DNA from: Candidatus Saccharicenans sp.
Lineage (GTDB): Bacteria > Acidobacteriota > Aminicenantia > Aminicenantales > Saccharicenantaceae
Length of the DNA: 64,000 nt
Assembly (NCBI GenBank): GCA_030017715.1
Contig: JASEIU010000001.1
Location: 396,677 to 460,676, forward strand
Direction of reading: 5' to 3'
Shown here: one piece after another, positions 41,512 to 49,816 of the stretch
Numbering within the stretch: the stretch's first letter is position 1
Layout: every line of letters begins with the position of its first letter
The notes under the pieces: model-generated
What the model was told of the DNA's origin: nothing
What the model saw: only the letters and a program-made list of their open reading frames with translations
Databases searched by the model: none
Position numbers and translations under genes: made by a program

Positions 41512-42735
41512 ATGGAACAGAAGTCGTCGCTCAAACTGAGGCCTGACCTGGAGATTCAGCCCCTGGAATTCCAGGGCCGGCAAGGGGTGCTGGTCAACGA
41601 CCGCCTGGGACTCATCCAGAACCCGGTTTTTCTCCAGGGGGAAGCCCTCGAAGTCCTGTCGCTTATTGACGGTCGGCGGGAGGCCAGGGACATTCAACTG
41701 GAATTCCTGCGCCGGCGCGGTTACAGTCTGTCAGGAGCGGGGGTGGTCGAAGAGATCCTGAAGAGTTTCCGGCAGCTGGGGCTCCTGGATACTCCGGAGT
41801 TTCAGGCGAGGAAACAGAAATTGATTCAGGATTTTGCCGCTCTCCCGGTAAGGACGCCGGCTCTGGCCGGGGAGGCTTATCCGGAGGACAGCGAAGCACT
41901 TCGGAAATTCCTGGCAGAGATGTTGGAAACGGGCCCTCTGCCGCCGCAAAGTCAACCGCTCGGCTCGGACCGCAACCCGGCGACGCTGATCGCTCCCCAC
42001 ATCGACCTGCCGCGCGGGCGGAGGCTTTATTCGCTGACTTATCGCTTGCTGACTGGAAAGAAGTACCGGAGAGTCCTGGTCCTGGGGACGGGACATCTGG
42101 TAGAAAACGGGGCCATTTCCCTGACCGAAAAAGATTTTTCCACGCCGCTCGGCCTGGTGAAAACAGATAAGGAGTTGGTCAGGGAGCTAAAGAAGGCCGG
42201 CGCCGACCTTCTGGCGCCGGATGATTTTGCCCATAAAAAAGAGCATTCCATTGAGTTTCAGCTTCTCTTTCTTCAGCATTTTCTGGGGAACGATTTCCAG
42301 CTCGTTCCGCTTCTTTTTGGCTCGTTCCAGCCCTGGCTGCAGACCGCTGGCCGGGCGGCCGGCATTCCCGGGTTGGGGCCATTTCTGAGTTGCCTGGCCG
42401 AGGCGGCCGGCGGGCCCGAGACCCTGGTGGTGGCCGGTGTGGATCTATGCCATGTCGGCCCGAAATTCGGACATCGGCAGACCGCTTCCGAGCTGAAGGA
42501 AGAGGTGGTCGCCTTCGACCATGACCTGGTGGAGGCTTTGATTCGGCGGCAGCCGGAATCGTTCTGGAGCCTGGTCCAGGCTAATGATGACCGGTTCAAC
42601 GTCTGCGGTTTCCCGGTGCTGGCTGCGCTCCTGGAAATTCTTTCCGGACGGGAGGGAATTTTCCTCGGTTACGAACTGGCCGAGGAATCGGCCACTAACT
42701 CGGCTGTCAGCTTCGCCTCCATCGTCTTTTTCTGA
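41512..42735 (+). CDS. MEMO-family protein (AmmeMemoRadiSam system B) with N-terminal PqqD-like domain
   Basis: ATG 41512 preferred (AAAGAGGTG 9 bases upstream); a GTG at 41500 overlaps that site. 407 residues. Residues ~1-95 resemble the small winged PqqD-like fold (FLQGEALEVLSLIDGRREAR, DIQLEFLRRRGYSL). From ~125 the MEMO domain follows: ALAGEAYPEDSEALRKFL, LIAPHIDLPRGRRLYS, VLVLGTGHL, HKKEHSIEFQLLFLQHFLG and VAGVDLCHVGPKFGH. These give the His/Asp/Cys set of the dioxygenase-like MEMO site. Its AMMECR1 and radical-SAM partners are not in the window. Heads an operon with agmatinase and an M64 peptidase. Function of the family is poorly known. Confidence 0.82.
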   Translation: MEQKSSLKLRPDLEIQPLEFQGRQGVLVNDRLGLIQNPVFLQGEALEVLSLIDGRREARDIQLEFLRRRGYSLSGAGVVEEILKSFRQLGLLDTPEFQARKQKLIQDFAALPVRTPALAGEAYPEDSEALRKFLAEMLETGPLPPQSQPLGSDRNPATLIAPHIDLPRGRRLYSLTYRLLTGKKYRRVLVLGTGHLVENGAISLTEKDFSTPLGLVKTDKELVRELKKAGADLLAPDDFAHKKEHSIEFQLLFLQHFLGNDFQLVPLLFGSFQPWLQTAGRAAGIPGLGPFLSCLAEAAGGPETLVVAGVDLCHVGPKFGHRQTASELKEEVVAFDHDLVEALIRRQPESFWSLVQANDDRFNVCGFPVLAALLEILSGREGIFLGYELAEESATNSAVSFASIVFF

Positions 42736-42794
42736 TTTCAGTTTTTGCTTTCTCTCCTGTATAATTCTGCCTGAAAAACATTCGGGAGGAAAAA

Positions 42795-43640
42795 ATGACC
42801 GATTTCGGCGGAGCCCTGAAGAATTTACATGAAGTCAAGAAATATGAACTGGCCATTGTCGGCGTTCCCTTTGACGAAAAATCCAGCTACCGGCGCGGCT
42901 CGGCTGCCGGGCCCGATGCTATAAGGAAGATTTCGACCGGAAAATGTTACAACCCCGACACCGAGCTGGGTGTGGACCTGGCCGAGGAAACCGTCCTGGT
43001 TGACCTGGGGGATGTGGACACCTCGGGCGACGTGCTCAAGACCTTTGCCGGGATTGAAGAAAAAGTCGCCCGGGTGGTGGCCGACGGAGCGGTGCCTATA
43101 ATCCTGGGCGGCGACCATTCAATAACCTATCCGGCTGTCAGGGCTGTGGCCGGCCGCCACAGGAACCTTGACCTGCTGCATCTGGACGCCCATCCCGACA
43201 TGTACCAGGAACTTTATGGCGACCGGCTGTCCCATGCCTGCCCGATGGCCAGAATCCTGGAAGACCGTCTGGTGAAGAACCTGGTCCAGGTCGGCATCAG
43301 GGCCACCACCCCGGAAATGGAAGCCATGGCCAGAAAATACGGGGTGCGGACGATAACCGCCCGGGAGTACCCGGAAAAACTCAAGCTGGAATTCAAAAAT
43401 CCGCTCTATCTCTCGCTTGACCTGGATGTCTTTGACCCGGCTTTCGCCCCCGGTGTTTCCCATCATGAACCCGGAGGTCTGACTTCCAGGCAGGTTCTGG
43501 ATTTGATCCAGAATCTGAAGGCCAGGATTGTGGCCTTTGATATTGTCGAGCTCAATCCCGGGCGTGATATTTCGGAGATAACGGCCAGTCTGGCTTTTAA
43601 GCTGATAAAAGAAATTGCCGGAAAAATCGTCAGACCCTGA
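42795..43640 (+). CDS. speB: Agmatinase (ureohydrolase)
   Basis: 281 residues, ATG 42795 after TTCGGGAGGAAAAA. The binuclear manganese site of ureohydrolases is complete: ILGGDHSITYP, DLLHLDAHPDMYQELYGD and LSLDLDVFDPAFAPGVSHHE followed by PGGLTSRQVLD. The N-terminus (GVPFDEKSSYRRGSAAGPDA) is typical of agmatinases rather than arginases. It would hydrolyse agmatine to putrescine and urea in the cytoplasm for polyamine synthesis; related guanidino acid ureohydrolases cannot be excluded. 59 bases after the MEMO gene and 19 before the M64 peptidase gene. Confidence 0.9.
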   Translation: MTDFGGALKNLHEVKKYELAIVGVPFDEKSSYRRGSAAGPDAIRKISTGKCYNPDTELGVDLAEETVLVDLGDVDTSGDVLKTFAGIEEKVARVVADGAVPIILGGDHSITYPAVRAVAGRHRNLDLLHLDAHPDMYQELYGDRLSHACPMARILEDRLVKNLVQVGIRATTPEMEAMARKYGVRTITAREYPEKLKLEFKNPLYLSLDLDVFDPAFAPGVSHHEPGGLTSRQVLDLIQNLKARIVAFDIVELNPGRDISEITASLAFKLIKEIAGKIVRP

Positions 43641-43659
43641 GGAGAAAAGGAGGGGAGCC

Positions 43660-45141
43660 ATGAAAAAATACTTGGTCTGGTTGCTGGGAGCAATCATTGT
43701 CGCCGTTGTAATTTTTTCCGCGGGAGGCCAGGAGAAACCTGTCTTTGACCGCTATTTCCTGGCGGCGACCATGCGGATTGATTATTACCATGCCGGCGAC
43801 CATCAGGAAGAGCTGGTGGCTCTGGACCGGGTTTATAAGCAGGGAGTCTGGGCCGGGCCGGTTAAAAATATGATTGATCCCTTCATGCGAGGTCGGTACT
43901 GCGCCAGGATTTATGATGCTGCCTCCGGCCAGCTGCTCTACGCCCGGGCTTTTGACAGCCTGTTCGGGGAGTACAGGACCACAGCCGAAGCCCTGAAGGG
44001 CGTCAAGCGGACTTTCCACGAGTCGGTGCTGATTCCCTATCCGAAAAATAAAATCGTGTTTAGGCTTGAGGCCCGGGACCGGGAGAATAATTTTCATGAA
44101 ATCTTTTCCGAAGAGATTGACCCGGCCTCGGTCTACATCGTCAGAGAGAAGAGCGAGCCCGGGGTGAAAGTCTTTGAGCTGTTAAAAAACGGGCCGCCCG
44201 GCGAAAAGGTGGACCTGGTTTTTCTGGCCGAAGGTTATACCGCGGAAGAAGAGGCCAAGCTCAAAAAAGACCTGGAGCGGTTTGTCCAGGTCTTTTTCAG
44301 CCTGGAGCCTTATCGGAGCCTCAAGAATAAATTCAATATTTACGGAGTCTTTAAGCCCTCGGCTGAAAGCGGCTGCGATGAACCTTCCCACGGCCAGTTC
44401 AAACAGACCGCCCTGGGCTGCACCTTTGATTCCTTCGGCTCCGAGCGTTACCTGCTGACCGAAGACAACCGTCGGATTCGTGACATCGCCGCGGCCGCTC
44501 CCTACGATGCTCTGCTGATCATGGTCAACCACAGTCGTTACGGAGGCGGTGGAATCTATAATCTGTATTGCACCTTTACCACCGATAACCAGTGGTATGA
44601 ATACTTGATGCTGCACGAGTTCGGGCATTCCTTCACCGGTCTGGCCGATGAGTACTACACTTCCCAGGTGGCTTATAACGAATTTTATCCCCGCGGAGTG
44701 GAACCGGTTGAACCCAATATCACCGCCCTGCTGAATCCGGCCGGGCTGAAATGGAAAAAACTGGCCGCGCCCGGGATCGAAATACCGACACCGTGGGAAA
44801 AAGAGGACTTCGACCGAATGGATAACGCTTACCAGAAGGTCAGAGCGGAAGTGAACGAAAAAATTGCCCGGCTGAAAAGAGAAGGAGCTCCGAAAGAAGA
44901 AATTGCCAGGCTGGAAGAAGAAAGCGAGCGGCTGTCGGCCGAGCAGGCCAGGAAGGTTGATGAATTCCTGTCCAGGAGCAGGTATGCGGGCAGGGTCGGA
45001 GCCTTCGAGGGGGCGGGCTATTCTTCGACCGGTCTTTACCGCCCGGCGATTGATTGCATAATGTTCACCAAGGGCAAAAAGCCGTACTGTCCGGTCTGCC
45101 AGGACGCGGTGCGCCAGATGATAGAGTTCTATTGCCGCTAA
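43660..45141 (+). CDS. Exported M64-family (IgA peptidase-like) metallopeptidase
   Basis: ATG 43660 is chosen because AAAGGAGGGGAGCC precedes it; the frame extends 15 codons further into speB. 493 residues with signal peptide ~1-22 (WLLGAIIVAVVIFSAGG). An N-terminal beta-rich domain runs to ~175, then EKVDLVFLAEGYTAEEEAKL, which opens the M64 catalytic domain, and the zinc motif MLHEFGHSFTGLADEYY (~320) with the third ligand Asp after HExxH in the family pattern. A coiled Glu/Lys/Arg-rich stretch lies at ~410-440. M64 enzymes include IgA-cleaving and other secreted endopeptidases. Third gene of its operon. Confidence 0.88.
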   Translation: MKKYLVWLLGAIIVAVVIFSAGGQEKPVFDRYFLAATMRIDYYHAGDHQEELVALDRVYKQGVWAGPVKNMIDPFMRGRYCARIYDAASGQLLYARAFDSLFGEYRTTAEALKGVKRTFHESVLIPYPKNKIVFRLEARDRENNFHEIFSEEIDPASVYIVREKSEPGVKVFELLKNGPPGEKVDLVFLAEGYTAEEEAKLKKDLERFVQVFFSLEPYRSLKNKFNIYGVFKPSAESGCDEPSHGQFKQTALGCTFDSFGSERYLLTEDNRRIRDIAAAAPYDALLIMVNHSRYGGGGIYNLYCTFTTDNQWYEYLMLHEFGHSFTGLADEYYTSQVAYNEFYPRGVEPVEPNITALLNPAGLKWKKLAAPGIEIPTPWEKEDFDRMDNAYQKVRAEVNEKIARLKREGAPKEEIARLEEESERLSAEQARKVDEFLSRSRYAGRVGAFEGAGYSSTGLYRPAIDCIMFTKGKKPYCPVCQDAVRQMIEFYCR

Positions 45142-46357
45142 AAAATATAATCAACTCAACCTGAGAAGATATCAATCCCGGTGACGGGGTTCTGACTGGT
45201 CCCACCCGGCCGCCGGCTTTATCAAGCGCGGTCAGGCCTGCCGGATATGTCCATGACCATTTTTTTCCCGCGGCTGTTTAAGCCGGGACCGGCCGAGGAA
45301 TGGTCTGACTTTTAGTGACTTTTAATTAAGGTTGTCAGTGGGCGAAGGCTCCGGGTTGAAATTGGAACTTCCATTCGGGGCGCGATTGCTGGCAAATGGA
45401 AATTTAAGCGGTATGCGCTTGCCTGACAGTCTGGCCGGTCGGAATTTTTTAAAAAACCGGCGTCGTAAGTCGGAGCTGGCTGATGATAACAGAAGTTCCG
45501 GTGCGTCCATTAGCTTTGAGCCGGTGAGTAAAATCACGGAGAGTTATCCCGGCAATGAAAGGGAATCGCCCACCGCATGATTTTATGCTCCGGATGGAAT
45601 TATCGGCCTGGTATTTTCCTCCGGCCACAGAGAGTTAGCAAACCGCGTTTCTGGACCGGCAGAAATTCCGGCGTCTTCAGAGGAGACCGCCGGCAGGAGA
45701 AAAGAACCCGGAGACCGCAAAATAACAAACCGAGGTCGCGGCCTTACAAATTTTGTTCGGTAAGAAGTGCGGGCTGTTGTCAGCAAAAGGGGGGTTGATG
45801 ATGGGAACCAAAAAGGTGGGGGCTTTCCCCAGCCCGCCCAGAAAAGCCAATATTATTATATTCTTGCTGGACATAAAATCAAGTATTTTTTTTAATTATA
45901 TTTTTTTTGGTATCAATATCTTAGGAAAAAATTTTTCTTGTGTGTTAACGTTTTCATTTTTTTTGCTCCGATGGCGTTTAAGAATCAGCTGGTTTTGAGG
46001 AGCGGAAACTGAGCCGCTGTTATTCGTTTTCGGATCCCGAGATTTTTGGCCGCTGGTCTATGGCGGTAACTCCTGCCGGCCGACCGGAATTCATTTTGTC
46101 CGGCATAAATTTCCGGGCCACGGAAACCGGCCGGAGAGAATTGAAGTTGCCAGTCCAGACCGTCGGGTATAGAATTCGATCATCAGAGGAAAATTAGTAA
46201 CCAAAACCTGCCAGGAAGGAGGCTGACCCGAGCGGGAGTTGGCCCCGGGGATCGGTTCGGCCAAGCCTCCTTACCCGCCGGTTGACCAGCAGTCGTGATT
46301 TTAATGGTGAGTTGTGGTAAGCGTTATATGAAATTAATTAATAAAGGAGCAAGAAGA
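45142..46357. other. Long intergenic region; candidate structured RNA at its right end
   Basis: 1.2 kb with no convincing gene. 45850-45970 is very T-rich. A frame at 45753-45998 runs through that tract and is probably chance. The compact dyad-rich element at 46214-46274 is annotated separately. Confidence 0.45.
46214..46274 (+). ncRNA. Candidate compact structured RNA (three-way junction)
   Basis: Outer stem AAGGAGGC (46216-46223) with GCCTCCTT (46265-46272). Inside are two hairpins: CCC-GAGC-GGG (46227-46236) and TTGGCC/GGCCAA (46239-46244 with 46259-46264), the latter extended by CCG/CGG (45-47 with 53-55). No T tract follows, so it is not a simple terminator. It lies 84 bases upstream of the DUF3467 start. 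It matches no riboswitch I know. Confidence 0.45.
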
Positions 46358-46654
46358 ATGAACAGGGATGACTTAAAGGACAAGAAAATCGATATCAAGG
46401 TTGATGAGCACATTGCCGTCGGCCAGTACTCCAACCTGGCGGCCATCAGGCACAGCCGGGAAGAATTCATCTTTGATTTTGCTTTTATCTTTCCGGACGG
46501 ACCGATGGGTAAACTGGTTTCCAGGGTTATTCTCAGCCCGGCTCACGCCAAGAGGTTTGCCGAGGCCCTGGAAAGCAATATAAAGAGGTATGAAGAAATG
46601 TTCGGTCCGCTCGTTCCGGCCGACGTGCCGCCGGGAGTCGGCTTCATCCAGTAA
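46358..46654 (+). CDS. DUF3467 protein
   Basis: ATG 46358 after AAAGGAGCAAGAAGA. 98 residues: DIKVDEHIAVGQYSNLAAIR, HSREEFIFDFAFIFPDG, VSRVILSPAHAKRFAEALES and NIKRYEEMFG are the hallmarks of DUF3467, a small beta-sandwich family of unknown role widespread in bacteria. No signal peptide, so cytoplasmic. It stands alone behind a candidate structured RNA and immediately before an IS remnant. Confidence 0.88.
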   Translation: MNRDDLKDKKIDIKVDEHIAVGQYSNLAAIRHSREEFIFDFAFIFPDGPMGKLVSRVILSPAHAKRFAEALESNIKRYEEMFGPLVPADVPPGVGFIQ

Positions 46655-46661
46655 GGCAATG

Positions 46662-47089
46662 AAATTTTCCTGCTGGCTGTTAGCAAAAGTTGAAAAGTAG
46701 ACGGTTATAAAGTTCAAAAGTGGACTCCTGGAAAAGCCGTTAAAGCGAAGACTACTCTCTGAACTGTTTGGTTATGCCACCAAATTTGGTCCAACCGTAA
46801 AGGACTGGTCCTTTGATAGTCAATCGAAAAACTTTCGGGATCCTGACGATATTGCCTGAGAAGAGCAAAAAATCGAGCTTTCCGGATGGCAAGAAGGTGC
46901 TAAATCTCAGTGCGATCTAAAAGCCCCTGGCAATAGCTACGAAAAAGATTCTTGACTTGCTCGCTACTGAAGCGCTTGTGAATATGGTCCATACATTCCT
47001 CCTGATTGAGGAATGTCTCTCAGACTGTCCACTTTTCAAGCTTAAACTGTCCACTCTACAACTTTAAATAACAAATTTTCCTGCTGGCT
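46662..47089. mobile_element. Internally deleted IS (394 bp) with terminal inverted repeats and 17-bp target duplication
   Basis: AAATTTTCCTGCTGGCT occurs at 46662-46678 and again at 47073-47089. Between them, 46679-47072 begins GTTAGCAAAAGTTGAAAAGT and ends, on the opposite strand, GTTATTTAAAGTTGTAGAGT. Each end has two copies of an AGTGGACAG-like motif about 20 bases apart. Inside is only the 5' part of a transposase gene. The element is thus bounded exactly by the direct repeats, as expected for an insertion that created a long target duplication. Confidence 0.8.
46722..46992 (-). pseudogene. Transposase N-terminal fragment (HTH integrase type)
   Basis: ATG 46992 behind ATCAGGAGGAATGT. 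It encodes MDHIHKRFSSEQVKNLFRSY then GLLDRTEI, an in-frame TAG, and HLLAIRKARFFALLRQYRQD followed by PESFSIDYQR. The helix-turn-helix segment and the RFFALLRQYR motif belong to DDE transposases of the integrase-core group. The catalytic domain is deleted; the frame runs into the left terminal repeat. Confidence 0.7.
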
Positions 47090-47169
47090 TGACAACCCCG
47101 GATAAATTTAATAAAAGAAAGCCAGAATAATTTATGATTATTAGCTGCTGAGGAACAGGAGGGATGGAA

Positions 47170-48432
47170 ATGAAAAAAACTCTAAACGGACTTGTTGTTT
47201 TTATTCTTATTTTGAGCTCTTCGGCTTTTGGTTCGGGATTTCTGATTTATGAACACGGGACTGCAGCTATGGCCCTGGCCGGGGCTTTTGTCAGCCTGGC
47301 CAATGACCCGAGTGCCATTTTCTACAATCCGGCCGGAATTGCCTGGTTGCCTGGAACCCGGGTCAGCGCCGGCGGAACGTTCATTTTTCCGGCGGGGAAA
47401 CTTCTGCTGCCGGCCTGGCCTGACCCGAGCTTTAATAAAGTCTATCAACTGGACCAGACGTTTTTTCCGCCTCATTTTTATTTGACCCACCGCTTCGGCT
47501 CCAGGGTGGCGTTTGGAATCGGGGTTTTTGCTCCTTACGGGCTGGGGACAGCCTGGCCGGTAAACTATCCGCTTAAGTATATCTGCACCGAAACCTCGAT
47601 GCAGACCCTGTTTGTTAACCCGACCCTGGCCGTCAAGCTCAATGATAACCTATCGCTGGGCTTTGGCGTTTCCTACATTCATTCCACTCTGAAACTCAGC
47701 CTGGTGCGGCATATTGAAATTCCCGAGGTCTGGACGGGAGATGTCCCGGCCTCGCTGAAGAAGGCGACCGGCGAAGCGGTGGCTTTTAATGCCGGCCTGT
47801 TGTTCAAGAAGGACAGATTCTCGGCCGGTTTTAACTGGAGAAGCAATTTTACCGTGGACTACAGCGGAGACTTTTTCCTTGATAAGACCCGGGTGCCGGC
47901 GCCCATTCAGCCATATATTCCGGGAACCGGAGTCGTAACTACCTCTTTCAAGCATCCCAACATTTTCGACCTGGGCTTTTCCTACCAGCTCAGCTCTAAG
48001 TTTCTGCTGTCCGTGGCCGGCCAGTATATTACCTGGAAGGTCTACGACAGTTATGAAATTAACATCGTATTTGATAACTCGATGACCGAGCAGGAAGTGG
48101 TGGAAGAAAATTTCAAGAATTCCATCCTGCTGCGGGCAGCTCTGCAGTACCTGCTGAAAAACAATCTGGCTCTTCGGGGCGGCGTTATCTATGACCAGAC
48201 CCCCCAGCCGGTGGAAACCATGGACCCGAGCCTGCCCGATGCCAGCCGGGTGGCATTTACTCTGGGATTAGGTTATACTAAGGGAAAGTTTAGCGTTGAT
48301 GTGGCTTATATGTACGAAATATTCCAGGACAGAACTTCTCCCAACAGAGACATCTACCCGCTGGGACTCGGCGCCGGAACATATCAGACCAGCGCCCAGC
48401 TTCTGGGTGTTACTCTGGGCTATCGGTTTTAG
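47170..48432 (+). CDS. FadL/OmpP1-family outer-membrane transporter
   Basis: ATG 47170 preferred: AGGAGG sits 7 bases upstream, while ATG 47164 abuts it. Signal peptide ~1-21. The mature start GSGFLIYEHGTAAMALAGAF then SLANDPSAIFYNPAGIAWLP is the hallmark FadL N-terminus plugging the barrel. Alternating strands run to the C-terminus ending LGYRF, an outer-membrane sorting signal with terminal Phe. 420 residues. The family takes up long-chain fatty acids, aromatics or other hydrophobics across the outer membrane. A candidate promoter TTGACA (47089) with TAAAAG 17 bases on starts at the IS boundary. Confidence 0.92.
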   Translation: MKKTLNGLVVFILILSSSAFGSGFLIYEHGTAAMALAGAFVSLANDPSAIFYNPAGIAWLPGTRVSAGGTFIFPAGKLLLPAWPDPSFNKVYQLDQTFFPPHFYLTHRFGSRVAFGIGVFAPYGLGTAWPVNYPLKYICTETSMQTLFVNPTLAVKLNDNLSLGFGVSYIHSTLKLSLVRHIEIPEVWTGDVPASLKKATGEAVAFNAGLLFKKDRFSAGFNWRSNFTVDYSGDFFLDKTRVPAPIQPYIPGTGVVTTSFKHPNIFDLGFSYQLSSKFLLSVAGQYITWKVYDSYEINIVFDNSMTEQEVVEENFKNSILLRAALQYLLKNNLALRGGVIYDQTPQPVETMDPSLPDASRVAFTLGLGYTKGKFSVDVAYMYEIFQDRTSPNRDIYPLGLGAGTYQTSAQLLGVTLGYRF

Positions 48433-48463
48433 TTTGGAAAAAATTTTTTTGGAGGTTTAATTC

Positions 48464-48661
48464 ATGCCATACGCTTTCACCAACAAAAAGGGAGTAACCT
48501 ACTATCTGCATTCGCGCGAAGTGAAGCTGCGGGGTGGCAAGATGCAGACAATTTACTATTTTGCCAGAGAAGTCAGGCCGGGCGCCCTGGACAACGTTCC
48601 CGCCGGATACTCGGTAGTAGAAACTGCCAAGACCGGCATGCCGATTCTCAAGAAGGCCTGA
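48464..48661 (+). CDS. Small conserved-looking protein, unknown function
   Basis: 65 residues from ATG 48464 after TTGGAGGTTTAATTC. It reads MPYAFTNKKGVTYYLHSREV, KLRGGKMQTIYYFAREV and YSVVETAKTGMPILKKA. No signal peptide or membrane segment; rich in Tyr and Lys with alternating strands, so probably a small beta protein. I have seen short proteins of this style in anaerobes but know no name or role. It lies 31 bases after the fadL-type gene and before a strong terminator, so it is the last gene of that transcript. Confidence 0.75.
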   Translation: MPYAFTNKKGVTYYLHSREVKLRGGKMQTIYYFAREVRPGALDNVPAGYSVVETAKTGMPILKKA

Positions 48662-48706
48662 TTCGCTTTCTCAGTTTGAAGCTCTGAATAGTTCTGTAAT
48701 CGAGAG

Positions 48707-48747
48707 GGAGGACAACTGTCTTCAGAGTTGTTCTCCTTTATATTTTT
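48707..48747 (+). terminator. Rho-independent terminator
   Basis: GGAGGACAAC (48707-48716), ten-base loop, GTTGTTCTCC (48727-48736), then TTTATATTTTT. It ends the fadL transcript before the sugar ABC operon. Confidence 0.8.
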
Positions 48748-48758
48748 AAAATTCGATT

Positions 48759-48788
48759 TTGACTTAATTCCAGAGCCTGATTTATACT
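48759..48788 (+). promoter_or_regulatory. Promoter of the sugar ABC operon, probably leaderless
   Basis: TTGACT (48759-48764), 18-base spacer, TATACT (48783-48788). The ATG at 48795 is six bases past the -10, at the expected transcription start, and no ribosome site precedes it. Confidence 0.6.
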
Positions 48789-48794
48789 GAGGCC

Positions 48795-49805
48795 ATGAAA
48801 CCGAGAAGAAAAATCCGTCTGGCCATTCTTTGCCTGTCGCTTGCGGTCGCAACCTGGTCGCTGGCCTCCTGCCGTTCGGGGGATCGGCCGGCCGACAACT
48901 CTGCCGCCCGGACCTACCAGATTGCGGTCATTCCCAAAGGAACGACCCACGAATTCTGGAAGGCGGTTCAGGCCGGTGCGGTCAAGGCCGGCCAGGAGTT
49001 GGGAGTGGAAATTTTCTGGAAGGGGCCGCAGAAAGAAGACGACCGGGCCCAGCAGATAACCGTGGTTGAGGATTTTATCAACCGGAGGGTGGACGGAATA
49101 GTCCTGGCTCCGCTTGACGACCGGGCGATGATGCGACCGGTGGATGAAGCTATGAGAGAAGGTATCCCGGTGGTCATCATGGATTCCAACCTGCAGGGCG
49201 ATAATTACATCAGCTTTGTGGCCACCGATAACTATCAGGGCGGGGTGCTGGCCGCCCGGCGCCTGGCCGAAGTCCTCGGCGGAAAAGGAAAGATTTTCCT
49301 GATCCGCTATCTGGAAGGCTCGGCCAGCACGACTTTCCGGGAACAGGGTTTCCTGGAGACCATAACCGGAGAATATCCCGGGATCGAGCTGCTGGTCAGA
49401 GACCAGTTTGCCGGAACCACCACCGAGTCGGCCTACCAGCTGACTGAAAATCTCCTCAGTCGCTATCCGCAGGTGGAAGGAATTTTCGCCCCCAACGAAT
49501 CCAGCACCTTTGGAGCCCTGCGAGCCCTGCAGCATTTTGGTCTGGCCGGCCGGGTTAAACTGGTAGGTTTTGACAGTTCGGTCAAGCTGATTCAGGCCCT
49601 GGAGAAAAACGAAATCCAGGGACTGGTGCTTCAGGACCCGATGAAGATGGGCTACCTGTCGGTCAAGGTGCTGGTGGACTATATCCAGGGACGGTCGGTG
49701 GAGAAACGAATCGACACCGGAGTCACCCTGGCTACCCCGGAAAACATGAACCAGCCGGAAATCAGGAACCTGCTGGAACCTGATTTCGCCAGCTACGTCC
49801 GCTGA
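48795..49805 (+). CDS. Sugar ABC transporter substrate-binding lipoprotein (type 1 PBP)
   Basis: 336 residues. Lipoprotein signal with lipobox LASC (Cys26), then YQIAVIPKGTTHEFWKAVQA, RRVDGIVLAPLDDRAM, GIPVVIMDSNL, FVATDNYQGGVLAARRLAE and VEGIFAPNESSTFGAL, the RbsB/periplasmic-binding-protein-1 order. It captures a pentose, hexose or related ligand (autoinducer-2 is possible) and delivers it to the permease. First gene of a three-gene operon with ATPase (11-base gap) and permease. The ligand cannot be read from sequence. Confidence 0.9.
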   Translation: MKPRRKIRLAILCLSLAVATWSLASCRSGDRPADNSAARTYQIAVIPKGTTHEFWKAVQAGAVKAGQELGVEIFWKGPQKEDDRAQQITVVEDFINRRVDGIVLAPLDDRAMMRPVDEAMREGIPVVIMDSNLQGDNYISFVATDNYQGGVLAARRLAEVLGGKGKIFLIRYLEGSASTTFREQGFLETITGEYPGIELLVRDQFAGTTTESAYQLTENLLSRYPQVEGIFAPNESSTFGALRALQHFGLAGRVKLVGFDSSVKLIQALEKNEIQGLVLQDPMKMGYLSVKVLVDYIQGRSVEKRIDTGVTLATPENMNQPEIRNLLEPDFASYVR

Positions 49806-49816
49806 GGGAAGGTTCG

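Noticed and set aside
45753-45998. An 81-codon frame with hydrophobic C-terminus
   Set aside because: It runs through a T-rich tract and has no ribosome site or motif.
46679-47072. Intact small IS or a host gene
   Set aside because: The transposase frame has an internal TAG and lacks its catalytic domain, so it is a deleted derivative.
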